Shown here piece by piece: positions 59,001 through 64,000 of a stretch of DNA of 64,000 nt (within the stretch, counting starts at the first letter, position 1; each line of letters opens with the position of its first letter). Below the pieces are notes generated by a model. It was not told the DNA's origin and did no database searches. It worked only from the letters and a program-made list of their open reading frames with translations. The DNA comes from Aplectana chamaeleonis (taxonomy: Eukaryota; Nematoda; Chromadorea; Rhabditida; Cosmocercidae), in NCBI GenBank assembly GCA_029168955.1, contig JAPDOI010000296.1, positions 682,001-746,000 on the forward strand, read 5' to 3'. The translations under genes and the position numbers were made by a program.

Positions 59001-61739
59001 AAATGACTGATCGCGAGCGACCTGCACCGGATTCCGGCTGATCGCGACCAACGGCACATATCGGACTGACTGCGACGGACCCCGCCTCGACTACGATGCG
59101 CTGTTCTGTCCCACTGAGTTTGAGACAGTTATACCTTAACTATTAGGAGTCAGTGACTGCGTGACATATTCGATTCAGCTGACAGCGAAAAAGCTTACCG
59201 CTCAAAGACAAACCGTAATTTTTCGACGGTACAGCATACCAGAATCAACAACCAACCTGCGCAGACATAAGCGCGAGGGTTAAATTTTCCAATTTTGTAT
59301 AAGTGTTAAGATTCTTCTTATTTATCGCCCTCTCATCAATAGTTCCAGAGACAGCCAAGTTGACAAGTTTGCTGCAATATACGGAAGATAGTTCGACAAG
59401 CTAGAAAATGCTCCCGAATTCGCTCATATCATATCTCATGCGTATCATAATTATAGCAACACACTCAAAGCTTTGATATCAATGTGCACGCGAATCTTTA
59501 TCAAACGGCACTGTCACCATTGAACTCCGCGTACCCAAAAACCTTTGTTCACAGAATTTTACCGAAAACCATTAAATTTTGTACATAACTTTTGAAGTCA
59601 TTATTGTATCATAATTATAGCAACACTTTCAGTATTCAATCAATAATCTTCATTTTATTAGGAAATATCAACTTGCAACGACTTTTCAATAGTCCATCGG
59701 TCCGCCTTGTTTAGAAATTATCTTAAAACTCGCTTCGGCATGGAGTTCAACAGTCGGCCGAGCACTTCCACGTCCTAGTTGCTCCAGGCAAGAATTACAG
59801 CTCCCTCGAGGTGTTCCAGTGAGTCGTACATCCTTTCTCCACTATAAATATAACGAAGCAGGATACCTCGGACGGTTTCTATTGAGTTAGCCTCAGATGA
59901 GCAAGCCGGTCAAGTCATAACGGAGAGCCCATGCTGCCCAAACCAAGTCCTGGTTGAGCGACTCGGGTGCATGTCGGCATCGTCTTACTGGAAGGTAAGC
60001 TCATTTTGCTGGAATCGAGCAAGGAACGGTAACAGCTCTGCTCACAACACTTCCTGGTACTCCGCAGCATTCCTTCTAGAGAAGTCGAAGGCTATTTAGA
60101 GCACATCGTCAGCATCGAAGTGACCCCTTACCGTGACACTGTCTCCACCAAAAATCCGCTTGGCGAATTACCCCTGCTTCTTGCGAAGATCTCGCCAGTA
60201 GTGTGCGTACCCGCCAGGTCCATCCAACCTTAACTTCTTCTTGTCCGAGAAGATCTCCTAAACACAGTGTTTATTCCGATGAAGCCTGAGAACAAGTTCT
60301 GCTCATCGTAGCCCAGTCAGATGCCATGCTCCTCACAGCGCACTGAAGCCGTGCTGCCTTAGGCGGTGCTGAGAGGTGCGGTACTGGACGCATACGAGAA
60401 TGCTCTATATTTGAAATTGCAATTGATCGCCCTCCATACGGTCATTCTGGATACCGCATAAAAAGTTAGGCTCGGACCTGATTGACCGACATGGTCGAGC
60501 TAGACACGAGCGGTCCTACTCGACGTTCCTCAGAAGCAGACACCTTTCTGGGCCTGCTGGTCCCTTTCTTTGAACCATTTGACTCAGGATCATGCAGAAA
60601 TCGGTAGACAGCTGTGAAGTGACGATGGTGTTGCTTCGCTATTTCCCTTATATTCAGACTAGCCTTGTCAAGGGCAAAAATCTGAGCATTTTTTTACCTC
60701 AGAGAGAACGGAGCGTGATAGAAATGCGTTGATATTACATACTTTCATCCATATCATATTTGAAACGGAAAATGTTTTGAAAAATGAACAAGGGAGCTTT
60801 TCCTATGGACGGTGTTGCTATGATTATGATACAAAGACTTTAAAACTTATATACAAATTAGATCTTATTTCTTGACGGTTGCCTGAAAATTTTTGTGAAG
60901 AAAGGGTTTTGGGTACGCGGAGTTGAATGACGACAAGGCCGGTTGATGAAAGTTTGCGTGGACATTGATATCAGAGCTTTGAATGTGTTGCTTTAATTAT
61001 GATACGCACTGTATGTCACCTACAATCAGCATGGATCATACTGATACTTTGCGTTTGCCATTGAAGGATGGCGCAAACTCGGTGCGCCCATGTCATAGCA
61101 TTTGGAACAAAGTTTGCGCTAACCTTCAATAGGGAACGCAAAATATCGGTATAATACTTAGCAGATTCTTTCAGTATTGAAAAAAAACTTTCTCCACCTT
61201 CCCTGTCCTGGAAGCCAAATTTTCAGTTCTAGGTTCCAATAAGACGGTGCTTAAAAACAGCAAAAGATTTCAGAAACTTCATCGGGAGACAGTTCTTTGT
61301 TGTAACTTTTGTTAGTAGACACTTCGAAACAAATGTCAGGAAGACAATACAATAGCCGGTGGGGAATGGCTGCATCGCAGAGTTCGGGGGAGGTGTTGTG
61401 GAGGACACCAACGAGACTACAATTCCATCCCTTAAAGAGCGGAAATTTCAAGAATCTCACAATTCCCACATCTAACATTCCTCTCAGATCGAAATTCTTA
61501 CTATCCCGGCCGAAATTTTTAACTTTATGCCAAAACTTCGGGAACTTCAAGTCAAATCACAATGAAAACGTTTCGTTCTGATGCTGCTTTGACAGTGAAT
61601 ATAACACTCACCATATAATAAGACCATCTTGGATTTTCGTATACAAATCATTCCCTTCCGGTATGACAGGTAATAACCGCTTCAGATCTGGGTCATCTGA
61701 TAAATTAGAATTGATCCAGTTCGAGAACGCAACTTCTTC
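43983..61739 (-). CDS. plst-1: Plastin/fimbrin actin-bundling protein, 3' part of gene (both actin-binding domains)
   Basis: Plastin cross-links actin filaments through two tandem actin-binding domains, each made of two calponin-homology (CH) domains. Twelve exons on the minus strand join in phase: 61739-61612, 59371-59257, 56184-56092, 56027-55887, 55823-55698, 54391-54220, 49254-49130, 48145-47956, 45952-45840, 45746-45627, 45149-45039 and 44090-43983. They give 513 aa plus TAA. CH1 covers exons 1-3 and the start of 4, CH2 exons 4-6, CH3 exons 7-9 and CH4 exons 9-12. Signature blocks are [71 protein letters not shown] and [14 protein letters not shown]. The N-terminal EF-hand pair of plastins is missing and must lie right of 64,000, so the gene is partial here. 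The C-terminus runs about 17 residues past the usual vertebrate end. Introns carry nearly every transposon type in the window. Confidence 0.94.
44091..45038. other. Plastin last intron
   Basis: No exon or clear element. The part near 44330-44640 (GTGTAGCGAGGGCAGAGACA, GGCAGCAGAATCGCGC) weakly resembles 430-520 at the left of the window, suggesting an old dispersed repeat. Confidence 0.35.
45039..45149 (-). CDS. plst-1: Plastin visible exon 11: CH4
   Basis: Acceptor GTTTGTAG, donor gtatgt, 37 codons. It carries [20 protein letters not shown] then ALPEDIVE, a nearly invariant plastin block. Confidence 0.95.
45435..45559. mobile_element. 125-bp MITE, copy 1 of 2
   Basis: GATCTTAGTGATACTTTGCG and ATTGAAGGTTAGTGCAAACT are mirrored across a short loop by the right half ending AAAGTATCACTAGGATC. 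A second copy lies at 61033-61158. Both are in plastin introns. Confidence 0.8.
45627..45746 (-). CDS. plst-1: Plastin visible exon 10: CH4
   Basis: Acceptor TTTGCAG, donor gtgagt, 40 codons. It carries [20 protein letters not shown] then [11 protein letters not shown]. Confidence 0.94.
45840..45952 (-). CDS. plst-1: Plastin visible exon 9: CH3 end and CH4 start
   Basis: Acceptor TTTTCAG, donor gtcagc. It carries [14 protein letters not shown] and [11 protein letters not shown]. Joining to exon 10 gives [15 protein letters not shown], which fits the plastin CH4 start. Confidence 0.94.
46022..46300. mobile_element. Foldback element, 279 bp
   Basis: GGCTGGGATTCATGAA at 46022 is mirrored by TTCATGAATCCCAGCC ending at 46300. 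The long arms also share GATCCCAGTTGGGTTTGTTT, CAAGCCAA and GGTCCGG in mirrored order. Confidence 0.88.
46301..47955. other. Plastin intron, unassigned part
   Basis: No exon. GCAGGGAGTGGAC near 46695 is mirrored by GTCCACTCCCTGC near 46920, hinting at a loose inverted repeat of about 270 bp. A minus-strand frame at 47366-47758 (130 aa) has no recognisable domain. Confidence 0.4.
47956..48145 (-). CDS. plst-1: Plastin visible exon 8: CH3 middle
   Basis: Acceptor AGATTTCAG, donor gtacgt. It carries [33 protein letters not shown]. The first third ([15 protein letters not shown]) is more diverged from vertebrate plastins. Confidence 0.95.
48146..49129. other. Plastin intron between visible exons 7 and 8
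   Basis: A/T-rich; no element or extra exon recognised. Confidence 0.4.
49130..49254 (-). CDS. plst-1: Plastin visible exon 7: CH3 start
   Basis: Acceptor CTCATTCAG, donor gtatac. It carries [19 protein letters not shown], the opening of actin-binding domain 2. The preceding intron is 4.97 kb and holds Tc4- and Tc5-like elements. Confidence 0.95.
49949..51013. mobile_element. Tc4-like foldback element
   Basis: 1,065 bp with ends CTAGGGAACCTTGCATGG and mirror CCATGCGAGGTTCCCTAG. The arms continue at least 150 bp (GAATGTTTTCTGGTCAA-type, GGATTTTGCA(C/A)CGGACA). Flanks are TTA and TAA. CTAGGGAA termini and a foldback shape are typical of nematode Tc4. No transposase seen. The interior has imperfect copies of a GGTTATTTGGG(C/A)GC-type phrase. 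Confidence 0.65.
51695..53381. mobile_element. Tc5-like DNA transposon with TTA target duplication
   Basis: 1,687 bp. The ends CAAGGGAAGTATAAGAAGCG and mirror are flanked by TTA at 51692-51694 and 53382-53384 (TNA target). The inverted repeats are about 470 bp each (51695-52165 and 52915-53381). The interior holds a minus-strand transposase remnant. This combination is characteristic of Tc5. It is shorter than a full autonomous Tc5, so it is probably an internally deleted derivative. In the plastin intron. Confidence 0.85.
52200..52880 (-). pseudogene. Tc5-like transposase, 3' part, with an in-frame stop
   Basis: One reading frame broken by a TAA at 52410-52412. The upstream part has [27 protein letters not shown] and then [11 protein letters not shown] and [20 protein letters not shown], which fit the DDE catalytic core of Tc5/pogo-type transposases. 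The downstream part has [20 protein letters not shown] then [13 protein letters not shown], matching the Cys/His-rich Tc5 C-terminal domain. The DNA-binding N-terminus is missing, so it is non-functional as it stands. Confidence 0.8.
53858..54103. mobile_element. G/C-rich MITE with GGGCCGGATGCATCAA ends
   Basis: 246 bp. GGGCCGGATGCATCAA at 53858 is mirrored by TTGATGCATCCGGCCC ending at 54103. GGGGCAGGGCA is also mirrored. Non-coding; a target duplication is not clear. Confidence 0.8.
54220..54391 (-). CDS. plst-1: Plastin visible exon 6: CH2 end and inter-domain linker
   Basis: Acceptor TTTTATAG, donor gtatgg. It carries [20 protein letters not shown] then [14 protein letters not shown]. 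This closes actin-binding domain 1. Confidence 0.94.
54684..55166. mobile_element. TTAA-flanked MITE, copy 9
   Basis: 483 bp between TTAA 54680-54683 and 55167-55170. Ends AGGCAGTGCTCACGATGAT and mirror TCGAGAACACTGTCT. The interior opening ATCTTCGATTTTGAG matches copy 1 at 7996. Confidence 0.85.
55375..55578. mobile_element. MITE with about 40-bp inverted ends, copy 2 of 2
   Basis: Relative of 33776-33983 (shared CCACCGGTTGAGCG, TTCATGCGCATTGAT, TTGATAAGTAGATGTGCAGC). In the plastin intron. Confidence 0.7.
55698..55823 (-). CDS. plst-1: Plastin visible exon 5: CH2 middle
   Basis: Acceptor TTTTTAG, donor gtactc, 42 codons. It carries [19 protein letters not shown] followed by HQIAPNG, matching the plastin block NNFSADIKDSKAYFHLLNQ. 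Confidence 0.94.
55887..56027 (-). CDS. plst-1: Plastin visible exon 4: CH1/CH2 linker and CH2 start
   Basis: Acceptor GCTTCAG, donor gtgggt, 47 codons. It carries [20 protein letters not shown] then VNYHMEN, the conserved start of plastin CH2. Confidence 0.95.
56092..56184 (-). CDS. plst-1: Plastin visible exon 3: CH1 end
   Basis: Using the acceptor ATCTATTCAG, the exon starts [10 protein letters not shown] and ends GLLWQIIR (31 codons, donor gtcagt). It then aligns with human plastin without a gap. An alternative acceptor 105 nt upstream (see findings) would add 35 in-frame residues. Confidence 0.92.
56546..58880 (+). pseudogene. CR1/Jockey-type LINE, decayed reverse-transcriptase ORF
   Basis: Inserted antisense in a plastin intron. 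The plus strand encodes [68 protein letters not shown] (57305-57343), [15 protein letters not shown] and the catalytic FADDIKVF at 57581. The endonuclease domain is absent (5' truncation). The frame breaks near 57200, at a TAG near 57264 and near 57670, so it is inactive. The tail RTRL at about 58272 resumes with RRNFF at 58758, on the far side of a TTAA MITE. The 3' limit is approximate. Confidence 0.85.
58277..58753. mobile_element. TTAA-flanked MITE, copy 10, inserted in the LINE
   Basis: 477 bp between TTAA 58273-58276 and 58754-58757. Ends AGGCACAGTCCA and mirror TGGACTGTGCCT. The interior matches copies 6 and 8. The LINE coding sequence continues across it when the element and one TTAA are removed, so the MITE is the younger insertion. 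Confidence 0.9.
59257..59371 (-). CDS. plst-1: Plastin visible exon 2: CH1 middle
   Basis: Acceptor ATATTGCAG, donor gttggt. It encodes [20 protein letters not shown] and ends [19 protein letters not shown] is nearly invariant in plastins. Confidence 0.94.
59445..61002. mobile_element. Tc3-like Tc1/mariner element with paired terminal motifs
   Basis: 1,558 bp flanked by TA (59443-59444 and 61003-61004). Inverted repeats of about 188 bp. The 20-mer TATCATAATTATAGCAACAC occurs at 59443 and again, same orientation, at 59607. The right side mirrors both (60812-60831 and near 60986-61004). Two binding-site-like motifs per end is the arrangement known from Tc3. In the first visible plastin intron. 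Confidence 0.8.
59690..60690 (-). pseudogene. Tc1/mariner transposase, heavily decayed
   Basis: Minus-strand similarity in several frames: [20 protein letters not shown] (helix-turn-helix region), [15 protein letters not shown] then [11 protein letters not shown] near 60176-60226 (DDE core around the second Asp), [13 protein letters not shown], and LLPFLARF. Many stops and frame shifts; not functional. The best fit is the Tc1/Tc3 branch. Confidence 0.75.
61033..61158. mobile_element. 125-bp MITE, copy 2 of 2
   Basis: Relative of 45435-45559 (shared GATACTTTGCGTT, ATTGAAGG, GCGCAAACTCGGTG). It lies 30 bp outside the Tc3-like element. Confidence 0.75.
61612..61739 (-). CDS. plst-1: Plastin visible exon 1: CH1 start
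   Basis: Acceptor CTTGTCACAG, donor gtgagt. It encodes [20 protein letters not shown] and then an IQDGLII block, matching the first helices of plastin CH1. Upstream EF-hand exons are not in the window. Confidence 0.92.
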
Positions 61740-61862
61740 CTGTGACAAGAACGGTAAGCAGTGGGTGAAAATAAAGAAAAATGATAACCACACTACACTT
61801 CAAACCCGCAAGAGACTTTCTGGAACAACCTTTTATTTAATTTTTGAGCTTCTTCTTCTGTA

Positions 61863-62215
61863 ACACCTGATGACATCCCATTCACCTTTATCAGAGGAGT
61901 GGCAGTTCACATTTACAAACATTCAAGAATTCTTTTTAATTCGATATTTCATTAATCTCGTTGTCCCTTTTCCAAGAAAGCTTAATATTCAGAGACCTCC
62001 AAGTATAGGCCATTAAACATCACTTCAAATTTTTGTAGACTGAAAAAAATTCTGAAACAGTCTATTATGACCTATGACGAGGATAATTAAACAACTTCGA
62101 CAACACGGATTCAGGAAAGACAAGTCCATTGTTACCCAGATGACTAAAACGCTAAATCAGCGCACCTTTAGCTTGGATAGTAAAAATACTAAGGATGCTA
62201 TATATCAGGGTGTAA
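61863..62215 (+). pseudogene. Fragment of the same LINE family
   Basis: Plus strand, broken frame: TPDDIPFTFIRGVAVHIYK, then HGFRKDKSIVTQMTKTLNQR and a SKNTKDAIYQ end. This matches 56930-57305 of the first LINE, more decayed, with a shortened middle. Confidence 0.75.
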
Positions 62216-62258
62216 TAATATGAAGGCTCGATGTTAACGCTCATTTCGAAAACTCGAT

Positions 62259-63121
62259 ATTTCGGAGCAGCCATCTTTTGCACAGGTTCAGGGTTGAGCA
62301 GGCCGTTGCGGCGATTTCCGGCGAAGCTACGACCTCCTTCCCGTTTTCCAAAATTTTTGAAAAACTAACGAACGCAGGACAACTGTTATAGGATATGGGC
62401 GGTGTGGCCCGATGGGTTGGTTGGCCCACGAGATTTTCACCCACTTCCTGACGGTTTTTTGTCGAACTCTCGTTCTTACTTTTCTTAGTGGGACCCAAAG
62501 CTCACGTTTTTGCCAAAAAAAACGGGCAACTTTTTCATCGTGAACACAACCTTTACGCTTTTTGAGAATGAAAAGGTTAACAAAAGTATTGTGGTGAAAT
62601 TCGGTCACATCGTACGAGCCTCCCCCCCCCCTTCCCAACAATTTTCACTTTTTTCAAAAATTTTCCAATCATTTTACGACCCCCAGATGTGCTGAGTCGC
62701 AACCCTGCTCAGCCCTGCACAGGTTTTCCTTAATTGACTGTTCAACTTTCGCTATCATTGTGATTTTGCTGGATTTTATATTGCCTTGTGATTTTTTTTT
62801 AAAGAATGGTCGCCCAAAAGTATATATTGCGGGTGTGTTTGCTCTATGATTACAAGCAGGGCAAAACTGCTCTGATTCGCATTATACACTGACTTTCCGA
62901 TTGAATATCGTCTTCCAAAGCTTCACAGAGCGTTGGATGCGAATCAAAAACAGTTTCGCCCTGTTTGTAATGATAGAGCAAACATGCCCGCAGCAAATAC
63001 TTTTGGGAGACCATTCCTAAGATTTTTTACATGGAAATATAAAAGCGAATAAATCACAATAATGGCAAAGGGTAAACAACTAAACAAGCAGAACCTGTGC
63101 AAAAGATGGCTGCTCCGAAAT
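62259..63121. mobile_element. Foldback element split by a hAT-like insertion
   Basis: The left arm ATTTCGGAGCAGCCATCTTT then TGCACAGGTT is mirrored by the right arm AACCTGTGCAAAAGATGGCT then GCTCCGAAAT ending at 63121. The arms continue inward (ATTGTGATTT, TTTGCTCTATGATTACAAGC, CGCAT) to a centre near 62910. The left arm is interrupted at CACAGGTT by 62289-62717; the right arm is uninterrupted. Confidence 0.88.
62289..62717. mobile_element. Small hAT-like non-autonomous element with perfect 8-bp duplication
   Basis: 429 bp. The ends CAGGGTTGAGCAGG and CCTGCTCAGCCCTG mirror with one mismatch. The duplication CACAGGTT lies at 62281-62288 and 62718-62725. It carries inside (about 62370-62556) a reversed half of a TTAA MITE like 37578-38042. 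Confidence 0.88.
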
Positions 63122-63569
63122 TTCTTTCAAATTTTTTTACCAAATTTTCGCCAAGCTGAGCATGGGGGGAGTATTTAGGGCGTCGAACTCGACTATGAGA
63201 CCCGTCTTCAGATCTGAGAATGGAGTTCTTTGAAGGCAGGGTTCACGATAGATTTCACCTCCAATATCTCCACGGTTTTCGGAAGGTCTGGTGCCCTCTA
63301 CAGCGAGGCATGCCTTAAGGGATGCGAAACACGCGTTTTTGAGACAAAATAGGCCCTCACTTGTTGACGTTGATTTTTGAGCGTGGAGGAATTGACAGCT
63401 ATGAATGATGATATCAAGCAATGCAACCAAGTGTTTTAGCTCACTTATCAGCACTTACTAGACTTGATCGATTCTATAATCTGAGTGTTCATTTGTTCAC
63501 ATGGAAGGGGCCAAAATGGGGCTCGGGGCTGTTCTGGAACTCTGAAACGCTTGAATGTGGCCGTTATTT
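63122..63569. other. Non-genic stretch
   Basis: No plastin EF-hand exon found on the minus strand. AAGGCAGGGTTCACGAT at 63233 looks like the left end of another TTAA-family element, but no right end is clear. Confidence 0.4.
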
Positions 63570-63723
63570 GGGACAGGGGCTGTCTACACACCGAGGGAGG
63601 AGTTGTCCCGTTTTTGCAGTTTGAAACGTCACTCCTCTCAACGCGAGCGAAGTGGTCCCGAGTGGAATAAGAGCCGCAAAAGGCGGGACAACTCCGCCTT
63701 GCTGTGTAGAAAGCCCCTGTCCC
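63570..63723. mobile_element. 154-bp hairpin element
   Basis: GGGACAGGGGCTGTCTACAC and GGAGTTGTCCCG are mirrored by CGGGACAACTCC and the end GCCCCTGTCCC at 63723. A partial relative lies at 35514-35632. Confidence 0.8.
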
Positions 63724-63867
63724 CCGTTATTTTGCCACTCCTGGCTCGTTTTCTACCGTTCTTTCGGCCCTGGGAGTCTAGGATCCTCCTCGCCCACTGT
63801 GGAAAGTCATCTAAGATGACCATCGCCTTTAGGCTACGGCATATAATACGACAAGTAGAAGGCCCTT

Positions 63868-64000
63868 CAGGGTTGAGCAGCCCATTGCGCCTATTTTAAG
63901 CGGAGCTACGACCCCCCTCCCCGTTAACCATTTTTTTCTGGAAATTTCCTAAATTTTTGCGATCACCCACCCAAGATAAAAAAAATCCCATCCTTACGCT
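63868..64000. mobile_element. Left end of a second hAT-like element, cut by the window
   Basis: CAGGGTTGAGCAGCCCATTG followed by GGAGCTACGACC closely matches the first 60 bp of 62289-62717. The right end is outside the window. Confidence 0.55.

Noticed and set aside
61740..64000. Search for plastin EF-hand exons on the minus strand
   Set aside because: No DxDxDG-type loop or matching exon was found; these exons must be outside the window.

Overview
The window is nuclear DNA from a nematode, most likely a repeat-rich clade V (strongylid/hookworm-like) species; the species-level guess is inference. Two conserved animal genes can be rebuilt exon by exon. They have short introns (54-101 nt) with TTTCAG-type acceptors next to multi-kilobase introns full of transposons. 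Several elements carry Tc3-, Tc4- and Tc5-type ends, and Tc4/Tc5 types are best known from nematodes. I saw no rRNA, tRNA, CRISPR or bacterial-type operons.

Region 1 to about 19,050 has no gene I can support, apart from a weak exon candidate at the left edge. It holds dispersed repeats and small inverted-repeat transposons, including two that abut and share one TTAA.

Region 19,059-43,449 (+) is a complete 12-exon Prickle gene (prkl-1-like, 489 aa). It encodes a PET domain, three LIM domains, a proline-rich region and a C-terminal CAAX box (CIVS), with a poly(A) signal at 43,484. Introns 3, 5 and 10 (9.6, 5.0 and 6.5 kb) are packed with repeats. Intron 10 holds a three-level nest: a foldback inside a hAT-type element with a perfect 8-bp target duplication, itself inside a larger hAT-type element.

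Region 43,983-61,739 (-) is the 3' part of a plastin/fimbrin gene (plst-1-like). Twelve exons encode both actin-binding domains (CH1-CH4, 513 aa). The N-terminal EF-hand exons must lie beyond the right edge. Its introns hold a Tc4-like foldback, a Tc5-like element with a broken transposase, a CR1/Jockey-type LINE interrupted by a TTAA transposon, a decayed Tc3-like element and several MITEs.

Region 61,740-64,000 holds a second LINE fragment of the same family, a large foldback split by a small hAT-like element, and further MITEs.

The two genes converge with about 0.53 kb between stop codons. Prickle acts in planar cell polarity at the membrane and plastin bundles actin; the sequence shows no direct functional link between them. 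The most notable feature of the window is a family of at least ten TTAA-flanked non-autonomous elements sharing the terminus AGGCAGTG/AGGCAC, together with several insertion-into-insertion events that can be dated relative to one another from sequence alone.
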